Shown piece after piece: positions 42,603 through 50,576 of a DNA stretch of 53,998 nucleotides. The notes under the pieces are model-generated. The model was given only the letters and a program-made list of their open reading frames with translations. It did not search any database and had not been told where the DNA came from. Both the position numbers and the translations under genes were made by a program. The stretch covers positions 1 to 53,998 of the forward strand of contig CAJXAC010000006.1 in the NCBI GenBank assembly GCA_913050035.1. Reading direction: 5' to 3'. The stretch's first letter is position 1. Every line of letters starts with the position of its first letter. The DNA is from an uncultured Gammaproteobacteria bacterium. GTDB lineage: Bacteria > Pseudomonadota > Gammaproteobacteria > Pseudomonadales > Azotimanducaceae.

Positions 42603-43945
42603 TGCGTCTTAAAGAATCACTTGGTTATGCGGTAGGTGATCTAGGGATCAACCTTTATTTTATTTCCGCGATGACCTACCTGTTGCTGTTCTATACGGAT
42701 GTCATGGGGTTATCGGCGACGGCTGCTGCGGGTGTTATCGCTTTAGCCAGGGTGGTGGATGCCATAACGGATCCGCTGATGGGTATGCTGGCTGAGCGCA
42801 CACGTACGCGATTCGGTCGTCTACGGCCTTGGCTGATTCTAGGTGCCTTACCACTTGCCGCCATAACTGTGTTGACGTTCACAGTGCCGGATCTCGATGA
42901 CACCGGCAAGCTGTGGTGGGCCTACACTACGTATTTGCTGTTCGGGGTGTTGTATACCGTAGTGACTATTCCGTATTCGGCATTGACCGCGTCATTGACC
43001 GACGATTACGGGGCCCGTACTCAGCTGTCTACCTGGAGAATGGCTTGTGCCTTTATTGGCGCCTTCGTGGTGTCTGTCGGTACGATCCCATTCGTTGAAT
43101 TATTCGACAGTCAGGCTGACGGGTTCCAAGCTTTGATGGTGGTTTTTGCCTTTATCTCTACCGGCCTGCTGCTGATTACGTTTGCAACCACGACAGAGCG
43201 AGTAGTACCGCCAGTTGAGCAAAAATTAACGTTCCGTCACAGTCTACAGGCGGTGTTTTTAAATCCACCGTTGCTGATTGTCATCGGCATTTTCTGTTGC
43301 GGCATGCTCAGCTTCACTGTTCGTCAGACCCTGACGGCGTATTACTTTATTTATTATTTAGAACGTCCAGATCTCATTCCAAATTTCTTTGCAGCGACGC
43401 TACTAGTGATGCTGGTAGGCCTGGTGTCCGTGCCAATGTTGGCTGCGCGGTTTGGTAAGTCTGGTGCACTCATTATGGGTGCAGGACTCAGTGTCGTTGC
43501 ATGTCTAGGCTTTTACATCACCACGCCAGACGCTGTTGGTTGGGTGTTTTTTTGGGGCTGTTTGATTGCGCTCGGTGGCACGCCGGTAGCGGTGCTTGGA
43601 TGGGCTATGATTCCAGATACCGTGGAGTATGCGCAGTGGAAGCTAGGCATCCGCGCTGATGGCTCGATTTATTCCATGGCAAGTTTCTTTCAAAAGCTCG
43701 CCAAAGCCTTGGGTGGCGCAGGAGTGGCTCTGGGGTTGGGAATGGCTGGCTATATTGCCAAAGAAACACAAAATCCGGACACGCTGGCACGTATCCACGA
43801 GATGTTTACCCTAGTGCCCTTGATTTTAATGGTGGTACTTATCGTGCTGGCCCGCCTGCATCCATTAGATGAGCAGGCGCATGCGCGCATTAAGCAGGCT
43901 TTGGCCTCAAGCAGCGCCGGATCGGCACCACTCAAGCAGCAATAG
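42602..43945 (+). CDS. GPH-type (sugar/sulfonate-cation) MFS symporter
   Basis: 447 residues with about twelve helices. The opening LGYAVGDLGINLYFISAMTYLLLFYTD and the motif DAITDPLMGMLAERTRTRFGRLRPWL near residue 55 are diagnostic of the glycoside-pentoside-hexuronide family. GWAMIPDTVEYAQWKLGIRADG near 335 is also conserved. These carriers bring in neutral sugars, hexuronides or related organics with Na+ or H+. Its ATG shares a base with the stop of the CoA-transferase gene. The end overlaps the convergent hydrolase gene by 39 bases. Confidence 0.88.
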   Translation: MRLKESLGYAVGDLGINLYFISAMTYLLLFYTDVMGLSATAAAGVIALARVVDAITDPLMGMLAERTRTRFGRLRPWLILGALPLAAITVLTFTVPDLDDTGKLWWAYTTYLLFGVLYTVVTIPYSALTASLTDDYGARTQLSTWRMACAFIGAFVVSVGTIPFVELFDSQADGFQALMVVFAFISTGLLLITFATTTERVVPPVEQKLTFRHSLQAVFLNPPLLIVIGIFCCGMLSFTVRQTLTAYYFIYYLERPDLIPNFFAATLLVMLVGLVSVPMLAARFGKSGALIMGAGLSVVACLGFYITTPDAVGWVFFWGCLIALGGTPVAVLGWAMIPDTVEYAQWKLGIRADGSIYSMASFFQKLAKALGGAGVALGLGMAGYIAKETQNPDTLARIHEMFTLVPLILMVVLIVLARLHPLDEQAHARIKQALASSSAGSAPLKQQ

Positions 43946-44803
43946 TTTCGTTGCCATCGCTACCGCTATAGGCTGATCAAACATCAGGTGGTGGTAGGTG
44001 CCGGGTACTGTAATGGTAGGCAGGGTGCCGCCGCTCGCGGCCAACATAGAGTCGCCGTACAGAGCCCCCTCATCCTCGCTTTGTTCACCCAGCATAAGCG
44101 CTGTAGGACAGCGCATGTCGATGAACTTTTGTTGTTGGTCTACGCCCATTTCCAGATAGTCGAATAGGGCGGGATCGAATTTCCAGGTCCATCCGCCCTC
44201 GACTTCTTTGAGCCCGTAGTTGGCCATGTGCTCTAGTAGCTCTGGCGCGACGCCGGGCTGCTCTGGAATCAGTCGAAAGCGCCCCATGGCGGTTTCCTTG
44301 TCTGGATATACGCGTAATTTGCGTCCGGGTTGCACGCCTTCTCGTTCCACGCGCAGCCCCCATTCGATGTATTCCTCTGGTGGTGCCACGGTAAAGTCCA
44401 TAAACAGTACGCCGCCCAGACGGTCGCCGTAATAGTGGCCGGTTTCTAGTGCAGCGAAACCGCCAAAGCTGTGGCCGATAACAAATGGGCGCGCGCCTAG
44501 CTGCGCCGCCTCGCATACCGCCCAAACCTCTTGGGCAAAGAGTTCGCCACTGTAGCGTTCGCGCCAGTCGCTGTTGCCATTCCCTGATAAATCTAGTGCC
44601 GCTACCCTAAATCGATCGGCCAAAAACGGTGCGGTAAACCGCCACCATTCCAAGTGGGCATTGCTGCCGTGAATTAGCACGATGCCGGGGTTACCGACTT
44701 CTCCCCAAGTTGCATACTCAATGGTTGCTCCAGCCACGGTGACTTGGGCGGTATTGCTGGGCATTTTTAAGGCGGTGTCGTACCAGAATGGGGTATTGCT
44801 CAA
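43907..44803 (-). CDS. Alpha/beta hydrolase
   Basis: 298 residues. The oxyanion region is LIHGSNAHLEWWRFT near 45, the nucleophile is Ser in VIGHSFGGFAAL near 110, and the likely His is in PGTYHHLMFDQP near 280. The acid is probably Asp in the loop before it. Esterase, lactonase and C-C hydrolase roles are all possible. The start is TTG 44803 with a weak ribosome site; an internal ATG 13 codons on would keep the fold. The 39-base overlap with the convergent carrier gene is unusual and means their ends share sequence. Confidence 0.85.
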   Translation of the reverse strand: MSNTPFWYDTALKMPSNTAQVTVAGATIEYATWGEVGNPGIVLIHGSNAHLEWWRFTAPFLADRFRVAALDLSGNGNSDWRERYSGELFAQEVWAVCEAAQLGARPFVIGHSFGGFAALETGHYYGDRLGGVLFMDFTVAPPEEYIEWGLRVEREGVQPGRKLRVYPDKETAMGRFRLIPEQPGVAPELLEHMANYGLKEVEGGWTWKFDPALFDYLEMGVDQQQKFIDMRCPTALMLGEQSEDEGALYGDSMLAASGGTLPTITVPGTYHHLMFDQPIAVAMATKLLLLEWCRSGAA

Positions 44804-44886
44804 TTTTTAGGTTCCGTCTAAAAAGTATGAATAGGTGAAAAACCCAGCACACTATCATGCTCGACTAAAAATAGTAGAGTGAGGCA

Positions 44887-45081
44887 ATGAGATTTAGTAC
44901 GGACAGCACAACAATCAATTGCCCGTATTGTGGCGAAGACTTTGAACTGGTAATCGATACTGGCGAGGAGGAGCAACATTACATAGAAGACTGCTATGTT
45001 TGTTGCCAGCCTATTCATTTATCGGTGTGGCTCGCCGGGGAAGAGCCGCTGGTTGTCGCGCGCCACGAAAACGAGTGCTAA
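44887..45081 (+). CDS. CPXCG-motif cysteine-rich protein
   Basis: 64 residues with C-x2-C at CPYCG (residues 12-16) and a second group at CYVCCQP near 42-45, probably a small zinc ribbon. Members are common, short and uncharacterised in proteobacteria. GTGAGGCA precedes the ATG. The CoA-transferase gene follows after 22 bases. Confidence 0.85.
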   Translation: MRFSTDSTTINCPYCGEDFELVIDTGEEEQHYIEDCYVCCQPIHLSVWLAGEEPLVVARHENEC

Positions 45082-45103
45082 AGCTAGCGCCAAGGGGGGA
45101 ACC

Positions 45104-46303
45104 ATGAGCTATTTCTTAGAGGACCTAACGGTCATTGATGCAGCCACATTTTTGGCTGGGCCGGGAGCGGCAACAATCTTGGCGGACTACGGTGCCCAAG
45201 TGATAAAAATTGAACCTCCTGAGGGCGATGGCTATCGAAGTCTTGTGGGACGTTATCCGGTGCCATATCACTGGCAATTGACGTCTCGCAACAAGCGTAG
45301 TCTGGCGTTAGATCTCGTCAAGGATGAAGGTCAAAAGGTCTTGCATAGGTTGCTTGCTCAAGCCGATGTGATGACCACAAATTTTCTGCCTGACCAATTG
45401 CAGCGTTATAAGTTGGATTACGATGCAGTTAAAGCGGTGAACCCGAAACTGATCTACGGCCACATTACCGGTTACGGTGACGCTGGTGTCGACGCTAATC
45501 GTCGGGCGTTTGATGTCACAGGCTGGTGGGCCCGCAGTGGCATGATGGAATTGATTCGCGATCCCGGTCAGGTGCCGTTATTGCCGGCGCCGGGTATGGG
45601 TGATCACAGCACTGCAACAGCGCTGTTCGCTGCAATCATGAGCGGACTCTATCGTCGTGAGCGCACGGGTGAGGGCTGTCATGTGAGCACCTCTCTGGCG
45701 GCCAATGGTGTCTGGGCCAACGGTATGGCGATACAGGGCGTGATTGCCGGCCAGAATCTGGGCTCGCGTCGGCAGAAAGGTAGTTGGCCTGCGCCGTTAG
45801 GCGACTGCTATCGCTGTTCGGACGACCGTTATATTGTGCTGGCGATTGTCAATGTGGCACGAGAATACCCACTGTTGTGTGAAGCACTAGGGCATAAAGA
45901 TTGGCTACAAGACGAGCGTTTTTGCGATATCACTCAGGCGATGCAGCACCGCGATCTGTTCTACCGCATGATGTGCGAAGCGTTCGAGTCCCAGACATAC
46001 GAAGAAATCGCTGGGCGACTGGAACGCTTAGGAGTGACGTTTGCCGAAGCTCAAACTATGGCGGACGTTATTGCAGATGAGCAATTGCGCGCAAATGGCA
46101 TCATTGTTGAAACCGGCGAAGACGGTGGCGACTATCCGCTCACCGTAGGCTCGCCGATTCAAATCAAAGATGAACCCAAGCGACCGCCAAAGCGTGCCCC
46201 CGAAGTGGGTGCAGACAGTTTAGCGGTCTTACGGTCGATGGACTTTGACGACGCCTATATCGCGCAACTGGTGCGCGATGGCGTTGTCATTACGAGCGAC
46301 TGA
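45104..46303 (+). CDS. CoA-transferase, family III (CaiB/BaiF)
   Basis: 399 residues. LTVIDAATFLAGPGAATILADYGAQVIKIEPP opens it, and AFDVTGWWARSGMMELI holds the catalytic Asp near residue 145. YRRERTGEGCHVSTSLAANG follows near 185. It is clearly diverged from the transferase at 41412, so different acids are likely. The start at ATG 45104 has GGGGGG five bases before it. A longer in-frame region upstream overlaps the CPXCG gene and is discarded. It is convergent with the SPFH gene, leaving three bases between stops. Confidence 0.9.
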   Translation: MSYFLEDLTVIDAATFLAGPGAATILADYGAQVIKIEPPEGDGYRSLVGRYPVPYHWQLTSRNKRSLALDLVKDEGQKVLHRLLAQADVMTTNFLPDQLQRYKLDYDAVKAVNPKLIYGHITGYGDAGVDANRRAFDVTGWWARSGMMELIRDPGQVPLLPAPGMGDHSTATALFAAIMSGLYRRERTGEGCHVSTSLAANGVWANGMAIQGVIAGQNLGSRRQKGSWPAPLGDCYRCSDDRYIVLAIVNVAREYPLLCEALGHKDWLQDERFCDITQAMQHRDLFYRMMCEAFESQTYEEIAGRLERLGVTFAEAQTMADVIADEQLRANGIIVETGEDGGDYPLTVGSPIQIKDEPKRPPKRAPEVGADSLAVLRSMDFDDAYIAQLVRDGVVITSD

Positions 46304-46306
46304 TCG

Positions 46307-47173
46307 TTACCGACGTCCCTGCATAGCATCGATATTGAGCAAGGGTAAGGCGCCTTCGCCCGTGACCTGAGGCAGCTGACCGTTCCATTTCTCTGCTATG
46401 CGCAGCTGAATCAGTTCAGGATTGTCTTTCAGCGCTTGTGCTTCGCGGCGGATGGCCTCGGCTCGAGCCCGGGACGCTGCCTCGATTTGGTAGGCTTCGG
46501 CATCTGCCGCCAGTTCTCGTTCAGCGGCGGCGGCTTCGGCTTGAGTTACACGCCTTAGTTTTTCGTTTTTAGCCTTTAGTGCTTCTTGCTCAGCTTTTAC
46601 TTTCTCTTCGATCGCGCGATTAAATTCTGAAGAAAAATCGAAATCGGTTATCGCGACGTTCGCTAGGCTCAAAGCACCCGCAACGCCTTTCTGATCCAGC
46701 GTGGTGTTGATGAATTCCTCAATAGCACCCTGAATGTTATTTTTCACTTCGGCGCGGCTGGTGACCAGTTCTTCTGCCGTGTACAGCGCTGTAATCGCTT
46801 TAACTGATTCCATAATCGCTGGATTGATCAGAGTGCTTTCGACAATAGCCCTCGGACCAATTTTTTGGAATGTCAGAGGGGTTACATCCGCCGTTAACGA
46901 ATATTGGACCGCGACACGGGTTTGTACGACCTGCAGGTCTTTTGACGCAGCCCCTGCTTCATTCTCGGCTTTACGTAAGCGCACATCGATTTGTTCAACG
47001 CTGTCGATGAATGGTTTTTTTATGTGGAAACCTTCTTTTAAGGCTTCTGGCTGCACAGCTCCAAGTGTGCGTACGACCCCTACCCGCCCGCTATCGACGA
47101 TAACGAAACTGCTGTAAAGAAGAAATACTAGGACAATTCCTATCGCAGTAATGCCTATTTGAGAGGGTTTCAT
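46307..47173 (-). CDS. SPFH/prohibitin-family membrane protein
   Basis: 288 residues. One N-terminal helix (IGITAIGIVLVFLLYSSFVI) precedes the SPFH domain (DSGRVGVVRTLGAVQPEALKEGFHIKKPF). A long coiled coil covers residues 190-255 (EQEALKAKNEKLRRVTQAEA). It is the layout of prohibitins and HflC-like proteins, which form rings in the inner membrane and often modulate proteases. GGAGCATCTT precedes the ATG at 47173. No protease gene is next to it. The gene is divergent from the second selenoprotein module, with 216 bases between. Confidence 0.88.
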   Translation of the reverse strand: MKPSQIGITAIGIVLVFLLYSSFVIVDSGRVGVVRTLGAVQPEALKEGFHIKKPFIDSVEQIDVRLRKAENEAGAASKDLQVVQTRVAVQYSLTADVTPLTFQKIGPRAIVESTLINPAIMESVKAITALYTAEELVTSRAEVKNNIQGAIEEFINTTLDQKGVAGALSLANVAITDFDFSSEFNRAIEEKVKAEQEALKAKNEKLRRVTQAEAAAAERELAADAEAYQIEAASRARAEAIRREAQALKDNPELIQLRIAEKWNGQLPQVTGEGALPLLNIDAMQGRR

Positions 47174-47389
47174 AAGATGCTCCGGTAATTGTTAACTTCA
47201 CCATAGCATTTTTGAGGTCTAGCGATGGTTTAATTAGTGTCTAACATGATTTTGGACCTTATATGACGGTATTTCGTCGCTTTCGATGCTGCTTTGAGGT
47301 CGTTTTACCGGCGAATGATGGTTGATTTCTTGGACTTCACGGCGACTAGATTTTCGATAACAATGAGTTCATGAGACTGGAGTGTGCTA

Positions 47390-47926
47390 ATGATTGAATT
47401 CCATGACCCAACAGGCGCTTCGGCGCAAACCGTTGAATCTTACGACCTTGTTTTTGATATGGCTGCGAATGCTGAAGATAAGCCCACGATCGGCTTACTT
47501 GCCAACGGCTTTGCCGACTCCGAGCGTTTTCTCAGCTTAATTGGCGACGCAATAACGGCGCGCTATCCCTCGGTAAATCTAAAACTATGGAATAAGGGCA
47601 ATGCCTCAATTCCCGCGCCTGAGGGTATGTTGCAAGAGATACGCGAGAGCTGTCATGCGGTGGTGGCGGCTTACGGCCACTGAGGCAGTTGCACTTCCGG
47701 CACCGTGCGTGACGGCGTTAACTTGGCTCGCTTAGGTATACCCGCAGTAGCACTGGTGACAGAAGACTTTTGGCCCCAGGGCGATTTCGTTGCGAAGTCG
47801 CTGGGTATGCCGGATATTCCGCGGGTGCAATTGCCGCACCCACTGGCAGGCACTGGCGTGGAAAACTTACGCTCGGTGGCCGAGCAAATCGTCCCGATAC
47901 TGATTCAAGGCTGGTTGCGTGACTGA
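47390..47926 (+). CDS. UGSC-type selenoprotein (in-frame UGA = Sec98)
   Basis: From ATG 47390 (GGAG seven bases upstream) the frame meets TGA at 47681 and continues to TGA at 47924-47926, giving 178 residues with one selenocysteine. The peptide reads AAYGH-U-GSCTSGTVRDG, then LGIPAVALVTEDFWPQG. The U-x-x-C motif and the G-x-PAV block match the protein at 11143, though the halves before the UGA differ strongly. The N-terminal half (KPTIGLLANGFADSERFLSLI) looks Rossmann-like. The next gene, coding for a partner-domain protein, overlaps it by 8 bases, so the two are co-expressed. An ordinary stop codon here would leave two orphan halves. Confidence 0.85.
47688..47713 (+). promoter_or_regulatory. 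Candidate bacterial SECIS hairpin
   Basis: GCAC (47691-47694) pairs with GTGC (47705-47708) and GTT (47688-47690) with GAC (47711-47713) across a two-base bulge. The ten-base loop contains GG about 16 bases after the UGA. The fit is weaker than in the first module because the loop G is not at the start of the loop. Confidence 0.4.
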
Positions 47927-48995
47927 TCTGTTACAAGCAGAAGATGAGACTCAGGCACTTGAGTTACTGCACAGTAAGGGTCTGACAGATGGGCTGCCGG
48001 TAGTGATTCCTACGCCGGATAGAGTTGCGCGGCTGGTCTTGGCGACGGGGCTTGACGCGGATTTGCTGCTAGGCGAAATGGGTCCGGGCAATGGTGCAGC
48101 GACGGTGGAGAAAGTCGCTGTAGCAGCCTGTATGGCTGGTTGTTTGCCTGATCATATGCCGGTAGTACTGGCGGCGGTGCAAGCGGTACTGCAGCCAGAA
48201 TTTGATCTCACCGAAATGCAATCGACTACTCACTGTACCGCACCCCTAATCATCGTTAATGGACCCGCAAGATTTAACTGTGGTCCTGTAGCCTCGGGTT
48301 TTGGCGCGCTGGGTCCTGGTCATCGGGCCAATGCGAGCATCGGCCGAGCACTGCGCCTATGTATGTTGAATATCGGTGGCGCGCGTCCTGGCGAATCTGA
48401 TATGGCGCTGTTGGGTCATCCGGGAAAATTCACGTACTGCCTTGCAGAGGACGAAGAAAACTCCCCGCTTTTGCCGATGCATCAAGACCTAGGATTTCGA
48501 CCGGAAGACAGTGTTGTAACGGTGATAGGAGCAGAAGCGCCGCACTCGGTGATATACAGCGGCGATGCTGACGATCCGGAGGATGCCGACAAACTTTTGC
48601 AGGTGTTGGCGATTGGGGTGGCCAATATGGGCACCAATAATGCTGTGCTCACCGGTGGCGGGGCTGCGGTGGTTTTGAATCCCGAACATGCAGAAATTTT
48701 TGCGCGGGCTAATATGACCCGCCGTGATATTCAGCAGGGCCTCTGGCAAGCTACGCACTATCCAAAAGATCGGCTCGCATACTTTGCCGAGGGGTTTGCT
48801 GCTCGGTTTCGTGATCAAGAGTACCGGTGCTTTGAGAGGCCTGAGGACATCCTAGTTCTAATGGCCGGTGGTAGCGGACTTTATTCTATGGTCATGCCAA
48901 GTTGGTGTGCTGGTGCGAATCGAAATCGCTTCGTCAGCCAAATAATAGAAACAGATCAGTTTTGCGAAGTTCCGGAGCTTAGCGCAGGCGCTTAA
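47919..48995 (+). CDS. UGSC-partner domain protein (no thioredoxin domain)
   Basis: 358 residues that match residues 185-526 of the fusion protein at 9519 along almost their whole length. Shared blocks are DGLPVVIPTPDRVARL, ATVEKVA, the AGC motif (C75), the PVVLAAVQAV run, IVNGPARF, GALGPGHRANASIGRALRL and PEDSVVTV. The N-terminal thioredoxin-like part of the other copy is absent. GTG 47919 overlaps the selenoprotein stop by eight bases. I know no biochemical function for this family. The gene ends 18 bases before fumarase, which may be coincidental. Confidence 0.82.
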   Translation: MTDLLQAEDETQALELLHSKGLTDGLPVVIPTPDRVARLVLATGLDADLLLGEMGPGNGAATVEKVAVAACMAGCLPDHMPVVLAAVQAVLQPEFDLTEMQSTTHCTAPLIIVNGPARFNCGPVASGFGALGPGHRANASIGRALRLCMLNIGGARPGESDMALLGHPGKFTYCLAEDEENSPLLPMHQDLGFRPEDSVVTVIGAEAPHSVIYSGDADDPEDADKLLQVLAIGVANMGTNNAVLTGGGAAVVLNPEHAEIFARANMTRRDIQQGLWQATHYPKDRLAYFAEGFAARFRDQEYRCFERPEDILVLMAGGSGLYSMVMPSWCAGANRNRFVSQIIETDQFCEVPELSAGA

Positions 48996-49013
48996 TTTTA
49001 AAAAAGGACGGCC

Positions 49014-50534
49014 ATGACGGTAATTCAGCAGGAAGATGTGATTCAAAGCATTGCAGATGCGCTGCAGTACATCTCCTATTATCATCCAACGGACTTTATT
49101 CGTGCCATGCGTGAGGCGTGGGAGCAAGAAGAATCTCCTGCCGCAAAGGCGGCCCTTACTCAGGTACTTGTAAACTCGCGAATGTGCGCTATTGGCAAGC
49201 GGCCGATCTGCCAAGATACAGGAATTGTCAATGTGCTGATTTCGGTGGGTATGGGTGTGCGCTGGGACGCTGAGTTGAGTCTTGAGGATATGATCAATGA
49301 GGGTGTCCGCAGGGGCTATACCCATCCTGACAACGTTTTGCGTGGCTCAGTGCTCTCGGACCCGGACGGCTTACGGGCAAATACCAAGGACAATACGCCT
49401 GCGGTGATTCACACTAAAATTGTGGCGGGCGATACCGTTGAAATTGAAGTTGCGGCGAAGGGTGGCGGCAGTGAGGCCAAAGCAAAATTCGCTATGTTGA
49501 ACCCTTCAGACTCTGTTGTGGATTGGATCCTCAGTGTTATCCCATCCATGGGGGCAGGTTGGTGCCCACCCGGCATTCTAGGTGTTGGAATCGGCGGTAC
49601 GCCTGAGAAAGCGATGTTGTTGGCGAAAGAGTCTCTGATGGAACCGCTCGATATGCATGAGCTCAAAGCCAACGGGGCTGGGGATCATCTGCAAGAGTTG
49701 CGCCTTGAGCTTTTCGATAAGGTCAATGCTCTGGGTATTGGTGCCCAAGGCCTTGGTGGTCTGACCACGGTGCTGGATGTCAAAGTCAAAGACTATCCGA
49801 CCCATGCAGCGAACAAGCCGGTAGCGGTGATTCCTAACTGTAGCGCTACTCGGCACGTTCACTTTACCCTAGACGGTTCTGGTCCTGCAGAATTTACAGC
49901 CCCTGATCTTAACGAGTGGCCAGACATTAAGTTTGAACTGGGTAGTGATGTGAAGCGTGTAAATCTCGATACTCTGACCCAAGAAGAGTTGCGTAGCTGG
50001 CAGTCCGGTGACACGTTATTGTTGTCGGGCAAGATGCTTACTGGTCGGGATGCAGCGCATAAGAAGCTCATCGACATGCTCGACAAGGGCGAACCACTGC
50101 CGGTGGATTTTACCAATCGCCTGATTTACTACGTTGGGCCGGTTGATCCCGTGCGCGACGAGGTTGTGGGTCCGGCAGGGCCGACCACAGCGACTCGTAT
50201 GGATAAGTTTACTCGCCGCATGCTCGAAGAGACCGGTCTGGCAGGTATGATCGGCAAAGCCGAGCGTGGCGCTTTAGCGATCGAGGCGATTCGTGACAAT
50301 CAGGCTGTGTCGATGATCGCGGTTGGAGGTGCGGCATTTTTAGTAGCCAGGGCCATTAAAAAATCGACTTTGCTTGCGTTCCCGGAGTTGGGCATGGAGG
50401 CGATCTATGAATTTGAAGTAGAGAATATGCCCGTAACCGTTAGTGTCGATTCGCAGGGTAATTCTGTACACATTGAAGGACCGAAAATCTGGTCGCAGAA
50501 AATAGCTGAAAAAATCGCTGTCACGGAAGTTTAG
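49014..50534 (+). CDS. Fumarate hydratase, class I (Fe-S)
   Basis: 506 residues, normal for the iron-sulfur class. The likely cluster Cys residues lie in RPICQDTG near residue 70, GAGWCPPGILGVG near 185 and IPNCSATRHVHF near 280. KGGGSEAKAKFAML, SGKMLTGRDAAHKK and VGPAGPTTATRMDKF are family blocks. It hydrates fumarate to malate in the citric acid cycle, in the cytoplasm; the cluster is oxygen-sensitive. AAAAAGGACGG precedes the ATG. A role in the neighbouring selenoprotein module is not implied. Confidence 0.93.
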   Translation: MTVIQQEDVIQSIADALQYISYYHPTDFIRAMREAWEQEESPAAKAALTQVLVNSRMCAIGKRPICQDTGIVNVLISVGMGVRWDAELSLEDMINEGVRRGYTHPDNVLRGSVLSDPDGLRANTKDNTPAVIHTKIVAGDTVEIEVAAKGGGSEAKAKFAMLNPSDSVVDWILSVIPSMGAGWCPPGILGVGIGGTPEKAMLLAKESLMEPLDMHELKANGAGDHLQELRLELFDKVNALGIGAQGLGGLTTVLDVKVKDYPTHAANKPVAVIPNCSATRHVHFTLDGSGPAEFTAPDLNEWPDIKFELGSDVKRVNLDTLTQEELRSWQSGDTLLLSGKMLTGRDAAHKKLIDMLDKGEPLPVDFTNRLIYYVGPVDPVRDEVVGPAGPTTATRMDKFTRRMLEETGLAGMIGKAERGALAIEAIRDNQAVSMIAVGGAAFLVARAIKKSTLLAFPELGMEAIYEFEVENMPVTVSVDSQGNSVHIEGPKIWSQKIAEKIAVTEV

Positions 50535-50576
50535 CCACGAGTCTTTGTTTAGACGACCGGAGGAATTTAAGACGGT

